Shown here: one piece after another, positions 1 through 11,221 of the stretch
Layout: every line of letters starts with the position of its first letter
How positions within the stretch are numbered: position 1 is the first letter of the stretch
Assembly (NCBI GenBank): GCA_030220185.1
Contig: JASPKZ010003438.1
Span: 62,001 to 126,000, forward strand
Direction: 5' to 3'
Length of the DNA: 64,000 nucleotides
From: Diploptera punctata
Taxonomy: Eukaryota > Arthropoda > Insecta > Blattodea > Blaberidae
Position numbers and translations under genes: made by a program
Notes under the pieces: generated by a model
The model's input: the letters and a program-made list of their open reading frames with translations, nothing else
Told to the model about the DNA's origin: nothing
The model's database searches: none

Positions 1-458
1 GGGTGCTTTCCCTCTGGTTTTCCTATGAGAAATTTCCATGCCCCTCTTTCATTCCACATTTGTGCCACATGTTCTGCTCATCGCAGTCTACAGTTTTTAT
101 TACATCTGGCATCCCTTAAGGATCATGCAACTCACTGTTATGTAGTCTTCTACATTCACCTAGTGTTCATCTCTCTTCGGCCCAAAATTTTCCTAAGAAC
201 TTTATTCTCAAATATTGTAATCTCCTTTTCTCCCATAAAGTAAGAGTCCATGTTTTGCATCTATATAATATAACTGGTAGAATAACAGTTTTATATATAT
301 TTCAGTTTAACGTTTTTTGAGAGAAGTTGGGAGGATAAGAATTCGGTGAAATGCGTTTCCAGAATTGAGATTATGTTTTATTAGCCACCTCTTAATAATT
401 TCCGTCATTTGTCATTGACTCCATTTTCATTATATCATGAATTCCTATGTTTGACCAT
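1..458 (-). pseudogene. non-LTR retrotransposon fragment, 3' part of RT ORF (family A)
   Basis: The minus strand matches the stretch 4318-4860 of the better preserved family A copy at 4153-5753, which encodes the C-terminal part of a reverse transcriptase ORF. Stop codons and indels break the frame. The copy is interrupted at about 458 by a TA-rich tract and foreign DNA, and the same element resumes at 1045-1385. This is a dead fragment running off the left edge of the window. Confidence 0.75.
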
Positions 459-574
459 ATATATATATATATATTAGGATGTAAAAGGGAAGATGCTAAG
501 TGGAAGGAGAGCCTCTAATTGCTTTAAATTCTAAGACTTAGAGGAACCGACCTGTACATCTTCCTAGTATCCAA

Positions 575-1030
575 TCCCACCTTCACGAATGAATATATAT
601 CATACAATAATTGTTAAAAGCATCATTACTTATGGAGCAGAACTTTGGCCATTAACAACAAAAACAAATAAGTATCTTTTGGCAATGGAAATGGATTTTA
701 TACGAAGGGCAGCAAGAAATTCAAGGAGAGAAAAAATTAGGAACTCAGTTATAAAGGAGAAAATGAAGACACTATTTTAGATTATATTAAAACTCAGCAA
801 TTAAGATGGTACGGACATGTCCAGTGAATGGAAGAGGATCGACTACCAAAATCTGTTTTGGAATGGAAACCTGAGGGAATACGAGGCAGGGGAAGACCTA
901 AAACCTCCTGAAGTCAGGAAATATGTTTATACATGAAGGAGAAACATCTACAACCTGGAGATTGGATGGACCGACAAAATTGGCTATTAGGAATCGGACG
1001 ATGTCAAAGACATTAATCAAACGACGATCT
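575..1030 (+). pseudogene. non-LTR retrotransposon RT C-terminal remnant (other family), nested
   Basis: The 63-codon frame at 589-780 reads as the region after the RT palm (IITYGAELWPLT..., then an RR-rich stretch), typical of the C-terminal third of insect non-LTR RT ORFs. After 780 the homology continues in other frames to about 990 (a GHVQ-like and a GRGRP-like segment). It sits inside the family A copy that surrounds it, so it inserted later. It is broken by frameshifts and stops. Confidence 0.65.
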
Positions 1031-1044
1031 ATCTATCTATATTA

Positions 1045-1385
1045 TTGATGTTTACTCCCAGCCCCAAATTTCTTAACGCTACTCAATAGAATGAGTGTTT
1101 TGGCTCTCCTCGCTATCGTATAATAATACTACATCAGAATAAACTAACAGCTTGTTAATACCAGTGAGTTGTAGCCCTTCATTATTCTTTAAACATTTAA
1201 TGGCATGATCTAGAACAAAATTGAGTAGTAGAGGAGATAGTGTACCTCCTTGCTTTAACACATTATGAAATTCAAAAGTATCTGAAAACTGTTTGCCTAC
1301 CTGCACCCTATTCAAATATGTCTAAATGTTTAGGGGTTCCCAAATCTGCAGGATACTACATAACTTCTACCTCTTAATTGAAACA
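1045..1385 (-). pseudogene. non-LTR retrotransposon RT palm fragment (family A)
   Basis: The 78-codon minus frame at 1079-1315 contains LKQGGTLSPLLLNFVLDHA, the conserved RT block before the active site. The active-site block reads LVYSDVVLL where the family has YADD, so the catalytic aspartates are damaged. It is collinear with 4860-5215 of the 4153-5753 copy and continues the fragment at 1-458. Confidence 0.8.
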
Positions 1386-1465
1386 AGAATTACGGCTGCC
1401 AGAGCATTAATGGACACACACACACACATTTATATATGTGTGTATGTATGTATGTGTATATATAT

Positions 1466-1796
1466 ACGAGGTAGCATGCTGCCTTGTCACGCAGCGGGCC
1501 CAGGTTCGATCCCCGGTCAGGACAGTTTTCCTGGATGAGGTTTTTATCAAGGGTTTTCCTCACCTGTAAGACAAATGTCAGGAAAACTTTAAGGCCTAAA
1601 CGGTCCCCAAAATCATATGGCCATCATCATTTTCATCATCACCCTTATCGTTATCATCATCTTCCTTCATCGATGTGGAAAGCAACGGGAAGCTATCACA
1701 CCTACAATTCCCTAGTAAAGCTGCAAGCATAGCATGAAAATGCTATGATTGCAGTGAAGGACCTGCCTTCGGGCAGAATTACTATGGATATATAAG
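1466..1796 (+). repeat. tRNA-derived SINE, type 1
   Basis: The head resembles a tRNA 3' half, with a Pol III B box at about 1503-1513 (GGTTCGATCCCC). The body contains an AAATCATATGGCCATCAT block and the tail reads CAGAATTACTATGGAT. Three other copies lie at 15488-15765 (-), 19795-20105 (-) and 62540-62850 (+). The short ORFs across it are SINE shadows, not genes. Confidence 0.8.
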
Positions 1797-2062
1797 TAAA
1801 GTAAAGTGATCCCACGACAGGCCTCAGGAGGCCCTTGGGGTAATAGGAGGTTAAGGCTCTCACTTTTTCTAGACAATCGGCACTTGATGTCAGCTGGGTT
1901 GTTAGCCCTGCGTAACGGCCGCTTTTACCTGCTGAACAAGCGTCTGGTACTCATTTCCATTAGAGGCTGAGTCGACCCTAGGACCATAGTGCCACGGGGC
2001 TCGAACCCTCGACCTTCCGGCTTGTAGCGCAATGCCTTAACCACTATTCTATGGTGCATCCC
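1797..2062 (-). repeat. tRNA-derived SINE, type 2
   Basis: Body landmarks, all in plus orientation, are CAGGCCTCAGGAGGCCCTTG, GACAATCGGCACTTGATGTC and GGTACTCATTTCC. A tRNA-like head with a B box lies at the right end, so the element reads on the minus strand. Other copies are at 7937-8240 (-), 25550-25825 (+) and 52878-53145 (-). It directly abuts the type 1 SINE to its left. Confidence 0.85.
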
Positions 2063-2079
2063 CACTATATATATATATG

Positions 2080-2248
2080 TATATAGGGAAATGGCCCAGT
2101 TGGTAGACCAAGAATAAAGTGGAAGAATAACATAAACCACAATTTAAGGAAAGTAGATTATACAGGGGATGATTGGAAAACATTGGCTCAGAATAGGGAT
2201 GTATGGAGAGCTTATGTCCATGTGGCCATGGATGTTATAGTGTCATTG

Positions 2249-2287
<39 letters not shown>
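2080..2287 (+). pseudogene. 3' end of non-LTR family A followed by a (TA)n tract
   Basis: From about 2085 the sequence matches the 3' coding end and tail of family A (compare 44580-44740 and 46745-46925), including the stretch for VGRPR and the GTATGGAGAGCTTATGTCCA block. It is followed by a pure TA microsatellite at about 2249-2287. Confidence 0.75.
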
Positions 2288-2288
<1 letters not shown>

Positions 2289-2507
2289 CTTGGTCATGAT
2301 CATTTTTGGAGAATACGGATAGAATCGGTGAAGATTTATAATTTTTTTTCAAAATTCCTTTCAAGAGAAGAGGATTTAACAAGCTAATACATGGTGTGCA
2401 TTGCTACGCCTAAATAAATGAAATATTAAAAGTTAATTAAAATGTACGGTATACGCTGAAACGAATCAAACATGGTGGGTGTTAGTCACTTTTTAATTTT
2501 GTAATAA

Positions 2508-3100
2508 GAGCAAGTGGAGAGCTTCAAATACTTCGGTTGTACTATCAGTAGTAACATGAACTGTGGTCAAGAAGTAAAGCAGAGGATTAGCAATGGCAAA
2601 AGAAGCTTTCAACAAGAAGAGAAGCATTTTCTGCGGACCTTTGGCAAAAGAATTAAGGAAGAGGCTAGTGAAGTGCTTTGTGTTGAGTGTAGCATTGTAT
2701 GGTGCAGAGACGTGGACATTACGACGGAATGAGGAAAAGCGACTGGAAGCTTTTGAGATGTGGATATGGAGAAGAATGGAACATATAAAATGGACAGACA
2801 AAGTAAGAAATAAAGATGTGCTAGACAGAGTGGGTGAAAGAAGAACAATGTTGGAACTCATAAAGAAGAGGAAAAGAAATTGGATTGGCCACTGGCTAAG
2901 AAGAAACTGCCTGCTGAAGGAATGATCAACAGAAAGAAAGTTAGAGGCAGAAAAAAGACATCAGATGATAGACAATATTAAAATAAATGGTTTGTATGCA
3001 GATCAAAAAGGAAAGCTGAGTTAAGGAAAGAGTGGAGAATGCTGAGTTTGCAGTGAAAGACCTGCTCTTGAGCAGAATACTATGAATGAATGAATGAAGA
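2508..3100 (+). pseudogene. non-LTR retrotransposon RT C-terminal remnant (family B)
   Basis: Two overlapping frames (2514-2732 and 2593-2925) carry pieces of one protein: FKYFGCTIS, LAKELRKRLVKCFVLSVALY, GAETWTLRRNEEKRLEAFEM, WIWRRME and NWIGHWLRRN. This is the thumb/C-terminal region of an insect RT ORF. It is frameshifted near 2590-2600, lacks the palm motifs (5' truncated) and ends in a (TGAA)n tail at 3086-3098, the usual 3' end of such insertions. Confidence 0.85.
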
Positions 3101-3189
3101 GCTTATCACTTGAAAATCATATTTTGCTTGAAAAGTTGTTCAAGATGTGTAAATATTTTAGTTTTATTCAATTTACTGATAAAATATTC

Positions 3190-3420
3190 TATGCAGCCAA
3201 CGTGTTCCAGTGCAGCCAACATAGAGTATGTACTAATTAACTTTACACATACACTTCAGAATTTATCATTCATACTCCTATTTTTGGGCATTGCATTCTT
3301 TCACAGGTTAGAGCACTTAAATTGTGTTAGGTTAGCTTTTAGACTGGTTGGCAACGGGATCTCAAATATCGTGTATATGTTGGCTGCATCCCAGGATTCC
3401 ATAGGGTAAACTGCTTTGCA
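3190..3420. repeat. unclassified dispersed repeat R2, copy 1
   Basis: Two blocks recur at 38515-38700: one around GTGCAGCCAACAT followed by GTACTAATTAACTT, and one around CACAGGTTAGAG followed by TTAGGTTAGCTTTTAG. The second copy has an internal tandem duplication of the latter block. No coding potential or terminal repeats are evident. Confidence 0.5.
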
Positions 3421-3488
3421 TCTGTTGGCGCATGCACATGGTGTGTGGTTGCAACTTAGTAAGTATTTTCTTGTCAGTTGTAAAGCAG

Positions 3489-4152
3489 AATTTTAATATT
3501 ATAATGAATATAAAAGTTAAAGTTAATAATTTTGTATTTTAAAACTCTTTTAATATTTAAATATAACTTAAATAAAATCATCTAAATAATTCATTGTTAG
3601 TTATTGTTGAATAAAAATGTCTCAGTAACAATTAAAGAAATTGTACTACATAACAGTTTTTGTAAAGAATGCTTTTAAAATTGTTTTAAGTCATTGTAGT
3701 CTATCTATCTTCAGGTTTTTACAGCTGTTGCCGCCTTCCCATGCCAAACCTCCAAAGCCTACGTTCTTGGGCATCTTCAATTGTTATCAAAATTATAAAT
3801 CCTTCTATTATAACTGTAATAAGAACACCTGCATAGTTTCATATTCTTAAATGAAAGCAAACTAAACTCTGATTGAATGTTAAAACAATTAACTTTCTTA
3901 TTTAACAAACCAATTTAAACCTTATATTTAAAGAACTATTAACCAATAGAATTTAAAAATACCATCATGTGATGTAATAATGGTCTTAAAATTATAAAAG
4001 AATTACACTATTCATTGATTCATTCTGCACACAACATTCAACAGACATAGAAGCAATAAGAGCTCTCAAGATAAAATGTAATATTTAATACAAGAAGAAT
4101 AATTGATTCAAGAAAAGAAAAGAATTTATTTTTAATTGACGGTGAAGAATAA
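3489..4152. repeat. unclassified 0.8-kb repeat R1, copy 1 left part
   Basis: It is collinear with 7078-7895 and 49553-50335. Landmarks are GAAAGTTAAAGTTAA near the start and ATCATGTGATGTAATAATG inside. This copy is cut at 4152 by the family A retrotransposon and resumes at 5761. The three copies differ by several percent and small indels. I see no ORF and no clear terminal repeats. Confidence 0.65.
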
Positions 4153-5753
4153 CTTACTTATTCACTGGCACTATCGAACCCGTAGGTTCATGGTCGCACG
4201 GACATAAGCTCTCCATACATCCCTATCCTGAGCTAATGCTTTCCAATCATTCCCTGTATAATCTACTTCCCTCAAATCATAGTTTCTCCCACCTCATTCT
4301 TGGTCTACCAACTGGCCGTTTTCCCTCTGGCTTTCCTACAAGAACCTTCTATGCAAGTCTTTCATTCCCCATACGTGCAACATGTCCTGCCCATCGCAGT
4401 CTACGAGACTTAACTGTTCTTATTATATCTGACTTCCTATAAAGACCATGTAGTTCATTGTTATGAAGTCTTCTCCATTCACCTGTCTGTTCATCTCTCT
4501 TTGGTCCAAAAACTTTCCTAAGTACTTCATTCTCAAATACTTGTAATCTCCTTTCCTCCCTTAAAGTAAGAGTCCATGTTTCACATCCATATAATATAAC
4601 TGGTAGAATAATAGTTTTATATATTTTCAGTTTAACGTTTTTTGAAAGGAGTTGGGACATCAAGAGTCTCTGCAATGCATAATAGCATGCATTTCCAGGA
4701 TTGAGCCTATGTTTAATTTCTTTGTGCATCTCATTCCTATTTGTGATTATTGTTCCTAGGTATTTGAATTCAGCAACTTCCTCAAAATTTCCCTCATTTG
4801 TCATTTGCTGTCCATTTCCATTATATAATGTATTTCTACGTGTTACCATATATTTAGTTTCATTGATATCTACTTCCAGTCCTAATTTCTTAGTGTTACT
4901 CAATAGTATCTGTTCGCTATCGGCCAATAGTACATCATCAGCATAAACTAACAGCTTACTAATACCATTGAGTTGTAAGCCTTCCTCATTCTCTAAAGAT
5001 TTAATGGCATGCTCTAGTACAAAATTAAATAGTAGAGGAGATAGTGCATCTCCTTGCTTCAACCCATTCTGGATTTCAAAAGTGTCCAAAAATTGTTTGC
5101 CTAAACACACCCTACTCTTTGTGCCATTTAGACATATTCGTATAAGTCTAACTAACTTTTTAGGAATTCCGAACTCCAGCAGGATACTATATAAGTTCTC
5201 CCTCTTAATTGAATCATATGCTTTTTTAAAGTCTACGTATAGTTGATGTACAGTACCATTATATTCCTATTCCGTTTCTAAAATCTGTCTTATACTAAAA
5301 ATCTGATCTGTTGTAGACCTGTTTCTTCTAAATGCACATTGATGATCTCCTAGAATGTCGTCAATATAGGGAGTAAGTCTGCTGACTAGAATTTTGTACG
5401 AAGTTGCAAGTAATGAGATGCCCCTGTAGTTGTTGCAATCAGTTTTATCTCCTTTCTTATAAATTGGTATGATAATTGATTCTTTCCATTCATCTGGAAG
5501 AACTTCTTTTTCCTAAATCATACTAAGCAACCGGCGTATCTTGTTCATCAATTTTTCTCCCCCTGATTTTATCAGTTCTGCTGGGATCTCATCTGAACCT
5601 GATGCTTTATACATCTTCAATTTTTCTATCGCCATTTCAACCTCTAATGCACTTGATTCTGCGACTAGCAATTTCTGCTGTCTGTAAATTATCCTCCTCG
5701 ATGTCCTGTTCTGTATGTACATTTAATAGCTGATCAAAGTAACTTTTCCATCT
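4153..5753 (-). mobile_element. 5'-truncated non-LTR retrotransposon, family A, with TSD
   Basis: A 1.6-kb insertion in repeat R1, bounded by the 7-bp direct repeat AGAATAA (4146-4152 and 5754-5760). The 3' tail lies at the left end as inverted TAAG repeats. The minus strand encodes RT fragments from the fingers (about 5722-5513, ...KASGSDEIPAELIK) through the palm to the C-terminus. Between the two frames, homology continues with stops, so the copy is inactive. Sibling fragments lie at 1-458, 1045-1385, 2080-2250, 44212-44750 and 46513-46925. Confidence 0.9.
4349..5110 (-). pseudogene. reverse transcriptase palm and C-terminal domain, partial ORF
   Basis: 253 codons without a stop. LKQGDALSPLLFNFVLEHA is RT block 4. 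LLVYADDVLLAD at about residues 54-65 holds the YADD active site. FKYLGTIITN and ILYGCETWTLTLREERRLQ follow, then a C-terminal RRLRWAGHVARM block. The fingers and the endonuclease domain are missing upstream. The first Met is internal to the ancestral protein, not a true start. It belongs to the insertion 4153-5753. Confidence 0.9.
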
Positions 5754-5760
5754 AGAATAA

Positions 5761-6010
5761 TAACACCTAAATTTACTTAATCTGCTGGGAAATTAAGAAG
5801 TGAATAAATTTTCAATTATTTCTACAAGAAACATTTTTTAGTAATTTTGTAGTGTTTTCCTATCCAGTCTACCAACTTCCGACCCTAAGAAGAGAATCCG
5901 GCTCTACCGAAAATTAAACCCAACCTGAACCAGTAATTCTATTTGGGACACAAATCCTTCTTCAAAATGTTACTACAGCATCGGGCATGAAGAGAATTAC
6001 TTCTTCAGTT
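5761..6010. repeat. unclassified repeat R1, copy 1 right part
   Basis: Resumes collinearity with the second half of R1 (TACTTAATCTGCTGGGAAAT..., CATCGGGCATGAAGAGAAT) after the insertion ending at 5753. The R1 end is near ACTTCTTCA in all three copies. Confidence 0.6.
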
Positions 6011-6177
6011 GTAAAGTATTTCCAAAAAAAGTTGGGTCAACTGCAGTTCTACTTACCCTTGATTTTTCATTTTATTTTTGTAAACTATAGCTCTTCTTCT
6101 GTATTTACCAACAATTTTTAATAATCAACATTAATAAGATTCATGATGAAGTTCCATTGAGGTATTATTCATAGTTA

Positions 6178-6535
6178 AAATATAAAATTAAGAAATATTT
6201 ACCTAAAAGGTCCGTCTTCTCAACTTTATTAGTTATTTATCTGTAGCGCTTTCGGGACTTGTCCCATCATGAGCAGAATTCAAAACGATGTTTCACTGAA
6301 GATCTGGTAGAGGGGGTTACACTACTGGGTACATTTACATTTACAATGACCATCTGACAAATGAAAACGCACCCAGTACATGTAACTCCCTCTACCAGAT
6401 CTTCAGTGAAACACCAGTTTTGAATCCTACTGATGATGGGACTAGTCCCCAAAGCGCTACAGATAAATAACTAATAAGGTTGACGAGACGGACCTTTCAG
6501 GTAAATAATTCATAATTTTATATTTTAATTTCTTA
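6178..6535. mobile_element. Penelope-like palindrome with damaged hammerhead-like motifs
   Basis: Two arms of about 150 bp are mirror images around 6355. Each arm carries a hammerhead-like core with hairpin GGGAC..GTCCC and palindromic helix III AGCGCT. The left arm (minus strand) reads CUCAUGA instead of CUGAUGA; the right arm (plus, 6430-6460) has CAAA in place of GAAA. A GGTAAAT donor-like site follows each core outward. This is a family distinct from the others in the window. Confidence 0.65.
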
Positions 6536-6578
6536 ATACTGTAATTTAAAAATTTTCAAACAATTTTTATAGCATTAT

Positions 6579-6848
6579 TTGACAATTTGGGTATGGCGCA
6601 AAAAGTGGACATCTGAATTTCGAGATAATTTTGGTTTTAAAATTAAGCTTAGGAACATCGAAGATGAAAACATGGAAAAAAATTTGCGGACCATCCAGAA
6701 ACAAAGCTGTAAAATAACAACTTATAAAGCACTGTTTCCTATATTACCTGAAGGAAGTGACTGCCATTGTGGTCATGACGTCAGATTCGATATTCAGATG
6801 TTAGTCCAGGGTGGAAACATGTTTTCTTCAATAGAGTTGCAAAAATAG
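6579..6848 (+). other. 89-codon open frame of unknown nature, duplicated at 8790-9190
   Basis: The frame contains KKWTSEFRDNFGFK and a Cys/His-bearing HCGHD near residue 70. I recognise no domain. The first half recurs on the minus strand at about 9190-8790, degenerate and split there by an insertion, so this is more likely part of a repeat than a host exon. The ORF has no convincing splice or start signals. Confidence 0.25.
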
Positions 6849-7077
6849 AATAAAAATTTTATTGTAATAAAAGTGCACTGCTGTATTTTCAAAATTATAT
6901 AGCAAAGAGTTTGAAATTTAATAAAAATCACATCCTCACATAGAGTTTCTTAAGAAAAATGGTTTAACTGAATTGTCGATAATAATCGATATGTCATCGT
7001 ACGTGTTTCTCAAAAATGAACAATGGCAAATTAGCCCTTACAAAATATTCTATTAACAGATGCCGCTTATTATAGCA

Positions 7078-7895
7078 AGAGGATTTTAATATCATAATAA
7101 ATATGAAAGTTAAAGTTAATTATTTTGTATTTTAAAATTCTTTTAATATTTAAATATAACTTAAATAAATAAAATCATCTAAAATTGTTAGTTACTGTTG
7201 AATAAAAATGTCTTAGTCACAATTAAAGAAATTGTACATATAACTGTTTTTGTAAAGAATGCTTTTAAACTTTGTTTTAAGTCATTGTTGTCAAAATTAT
7301 AAATCCTTCTGTTATAACTGTAATAAAAACACCTGCATAGTCTCATATTCTTAAATGAAAGTAAACTAAACTCTGATTGGATGTTAAAACAATTAACTTT
7401 CTTATTTAACAAATCAAATTAAACCTTATATTTAAAGAACTATTAATCAATAGAATTTAAAATTAACATCATGTGATGTAATAATGGTCTTAAAATTATA
7501 AAATAATTACACTAGTCATTCTGCATATAACTTTCAACAAAGATAGAAGCAATAGAGCTCTCCTGATAAAAGTAATATTTAAGACAAGAAGAATAATTGA
7601 TTTAGGGAAGGAAGAGAATTAATTTTTTTAATTGACAGTGAAGAATAATACCACCTACATTTACTTGATCTGCTGGGAAATTAAGAAGTGAATAAATTTG
7701 CAATTAATTCTACAAGAAACATTTTTTAGTAATTTTGAAGCGTTTTCCTATCCAGTGTACCAACTTCCGACCTTAAAAAAGATAATCCGGCTCTACCGAA
7801 AATTAAACCCAATCTGAACCAGTAATTCTTTTTGGGGGACAAATCCTTCAAAATGTTACTACAACATCGGGCATGAAGAGAATTACTTCTTCATT
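7078..7895. repeat. unclassified repeat R1, copy 2 (uninterrupted)
   Basis: The most complete undivided copy of R1. It spans GATTTTAATATCATAATAAA near the start to ACTTCTTCA at the end and contains the intact target sequence GTGAAGAATAATACCACC that is split in copy 1. The ORF read on the minus strand here is AT-rich noise. Confidence 0.65.
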
Positions 7896-7936
7896 ATTGA
7901 TAACAATCTTCAAAATTTGTTATATAATTTATTAAA

Positions 7937-8240
7937 GTAAAGTAGTCCCGCTACAGGCCTCAGGAGGCCCTTGGGGTAGTGGGAGGTTAAGGCTCCCACT
8001 TTTTCTAGACAATCGGCACTTGATGTCAGCCGGGTTGTCAGCCCTGCGTGACGGCCGCCTTTACCCCCAGAACAAGCGTCTGGTACTCATTTCCGTTAGA
8101 GGCTGAGTCGACCCCAGGGCCATAGTGCCGCCGGAAGGTTTGGGTCAGTTTAAAAATCCTGACCCCACCGGGACTTGAACCCTCGACCTTCCGGCTTGTA
8201 GAGCAGTACCTTAACCACTACGCTACGGCGTGCCCCCATA
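7937..8240 (-). repeat. tRNA-derived SINE, type 2, near complete
   Basis: The cleanest copy of this family. On the minus strand it begins with a tRNA-like head (GTAGCGTAGTGGTTAAGG D-arm/A-box region, then B-box-like GGTTCAAGTCC) and runs through the family body to the CAGGCCTCAGGAGGCC block. Pol III promoter boxes are recognisable. Confidence 0.85.
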
Positions 8241-8339
8241 TATAATTTATTAGAATACATATATAATAAAGTAAAAGCTAACCTAACTTATTTCAATTCT
8301 GTGAAAGTAATAAATAGAATGGCATTTAGACAATATTAA

Positions 8340-8610
8340 ATTACAGGCATGTAATCATCTAGGAAGCTACTTACTTTATTTTATATCATCTTAATTTTAT
8401 TATATTCTATGTTTTTGTAAGTATTAGCTAGTATTAGATTACATCATCATTGTATTTTGTTTAGTCTGTATTTTAATAATATCTTAAAATTGTAATATGT
8501 ACGTAATTTTTGTATAATTTTACTATTTGCTGGTTGAGTGGAAGAGAAGGCCTTATGGCCTTAACTCTGCCAGCTAAAATAAATTATTATTATTATTATT
8601 ATTATTAAAT
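8340..8610 (+). repeat. retroelement 3' end with (ATT)n tail
   Basis: The conserved-looking GGCCTTATGGCCTTAACTCT motif is followed by GCCAGCTAAAATAAATT and a run of ATT units (8584-8608), a typical SINE or LINE 3' end. The 5' limit is uncertain. No coding sequence is visible. Confidence 0.5.
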
Positions 8611-8817
8611 AAATTATACTAGCCTACATGTATAAGAAACCAAAAGTTAACCTAACCTAATTCAATTACCATAATCTAGTTTTTTTATTGGTGATCCTAA
8701 GTTTCATTTTAATACCAAATATATATTGAAATGGGGATGTCTTGTATAATAAACTAGTGAAATGTGTATTTTATATTGTTAATAAAATGTTATTTTACTG
8801 CTTTGTTACTGGATGGT

Positions 8818-9075
8818 TATCAAAGAACAGACAAAATACATAACACAGAAATAAGACAACTAAAAGTAGTGGAATTAAACACAACAATAGAGAAATACAG
8901 AACAAACTGGAAGGAACACTTGGTAAGGATGACTGAGAATAGAATACCAAAAGCAGCATACAGCTATTCACCACGAGGAATAAGAAGTTTGGGAAGACCA
9001 AAGAAAAGATGAAAAGAGCAGCAATTTGGAGCCGGAACGGGCTAGTAAATAAGCCTAAGCCGTAAAGAAGAAGAA
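8818..9075 (+). mobile_element. short non-LTR fragment with 13-bp TSD
   Basis: Bounded by GTTACTGGATGGT at 8805-8817 and 9076-9088. The plus frame 8764-9012 encodes a C-terminal RT block (YRTNWKEHLVRM, then a GRPKKR motif) and the insertion ends in an AAG-rich tail. It is severely 5' truncated. It splits the degenerate second copy of the sequence seen at 6579-6848. Confidence 0.85.
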
Positions 9076-9099
9076 GTTACTGGATGGTCCGCATTTTTT

Positions 9100-11200
9100 T
9101 TGTGTGTTTTCATGTTTAGTGGTCCTAAGCTTCATTTTAAAACCAAAATTATCTCGAAATTTGGATGTCCACTTTTTTCGCCATAACCAAAAATTTTTAA
9201 GTATTTACTTGGAAAAACTGCACTTAAACTAGCGTGATATATTTTCAAAGTCCTATAGAACAACAGTACGCATGCTCCAGAGTTTATAGAGCCAGCAATA
9301 ACCCACAATCGAACCACATATCGATTATCATCCTCAATTACTATCCGTCGCTATAAAATTTAAATGACCAATATTTGCAATAAATCCCCAAATCTATGTT
9401 TAAAAAAATTATTAATAATATTAAAATTACCAAACTTTTTTAAAAATGGGTGTACACTTACTTACCACTCCCTAACGCTGATCCAACCAGCAATAACCCA
9501 AAACAGCAATAGAAAAATCATAGTAGTAATATACTCTGTGGAGAAAATAGCAGTTAGCATCACAATATTGTCTTAACAGTGTCATAATATTGTGATTTGC
9601 ATATTTAAATAAATACTTCAAAATTGTCTAATAATGTTATAAAAATTGTTTGAAAAAGTTCAAAATATTAAATAATGTTAGTAATTACAGAAAAGCTATA
9701 GTTTACAACAATAAACTGAAAAATCAAGCACTAGTAGAAGTGCAGTTGAACCATTTATTTAAATACAAAAAAATATTAGCATTAGACAATATTGTGATGC
9801 TGACTGCTACTTTCTCCACAGAGTATATTACTTAGTCTATGATTTTCTCTTCTTTCCAGTGATAACCTGCTAACAACCCACTGGTGAGATATTGCTGGTT
9901 TGGGGAATCGTTTATTGGAATGACATTAGGGAGTGATAAGTAAGTGTACACCCATTTATAATAAACATTTGGTAATTTTAATATTAATAATATTGTTGTA
10001 AACTATAGCTCTTCTTCTGTATTTACTAACATTATTTAATATTTTAAACTTTTTCAAACAATTTTTATAACATTATTAGACAATTTTGAAGTATTTATTT
10101 ACTTACTTACTTACTCACTGGCGAAGTATTTATTTAAATATGCAAATCACAATATTATGACACTGTTAGACAATATTATGATGCTGCTATTTTCTTCACA
10201 GAGTATATTACTTAGTCTATGATTTTTCTATTGCAGCTTTGGGTTATCGCTGGTTGGATCAGCGTTAGGGAGTGATAAGTAAGTGTACACCCATTTTTAA
10301 TAAACGTTTGGTAATTTTAATATTATTAATATATTTTTAAACATAGATTTGGAGATTTATTGCAAATATTGGTCATTTAAATTTAATAGCGACTGAGAGT
10401 AAACGAGGATGATAATCGATATGTGGTTCGATTGTTGGTTATTGTTGGCTCTATAAACTCTGGCGCATACGCACAGCTGTGCTATAGGACTGAAAATATT
10501 TCTGATAGTTTAAGTGCAGTTTTTCCAAAAGGCCTATTTGTTTAAAATGGATTTGGGGATTTATTGCAAAGATTGGTCATTTAAATTTCACAGCGACGTT
10601 CTGCCATCTAGCATAAGCTGTATAAACTTTAGTACGATAATCAATTAATCAATATGAGGTGAACAGCGATAACCCACTAGGCAAGGATGATAATCAATAT
10701 GTGGCCAGTGGGTTATCGCTGGCTCTATATCATCCTCGATTACTATCCGTCACTATGAAATTTAAATGACCAATATTTGCAATAAATCCCCAAATCTATG
10801 TTAAAAAAATATATTAATAATATTAAAATTACCAAACGTTTATTAAAAATGGGTGAACACTTTCTTATCATTCTCTAACTCTGATCCAACCAGCGATAAC
10901 CCAAAACAGCAATAGAAAAATCATAGACTAAGTAATATACTCTGTGGAGAAAATAGCATTTAGCATCACAGTATTGTCTAACAGTGCCATAATATTGTAA
11001 TTTGCATATTTAAATAAATACTTCAAAATTGTCTAATAAGTTATAAAAATTGTTTGAAAAAGTTCAAAATATTAAATAATGTTAGTAAATACAGAAGAAG
11101 AGCTATAGTTTACAACAATATAACTGAAAAATCAAGCGTTACTAGAAGTGCAGTTGAGTCACCATCTTTAAAAATAATATACAGATTTTATGAAATCAAT
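9100..11200. repeat. inverted-repeat block R3 (three copies in alternating orientation)
   Basis: One unit appears as 9100-9730 (reverse), 9830-10620 (forward) and 10730-11150 (reverse), with a further forward copy at 14396-15240. Landmarks in the forward sense are GGGTTATCGCTGGTTGGATC, AGTGATAAGTAAGTGTACAC and GGATGATAATCGATATGTGG. The copies would fold into long hairpins. Small ORFs such as 9650-9835 and 11054-11254 are the same low-complexity stretch in different copies. I cannot assign this to a known class. Confidence 0.65.
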
Positions 11201-11221
11201 CAAAATTATATTAAAACTTAC

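Noticed and set aside
1326..1732. 70- and 82-aa ORFs
   Set aside because: They read through a (CA)n/(TA)n tract and a tRNA-derived SINE; the same ORFs recur wherever that SINE occurs.
2493..2861. 122-aa hydrophobic ORF on the minus strand
   Set aside because: It is the antisense shadow of the non-LTR RT remnant on the plus strand.
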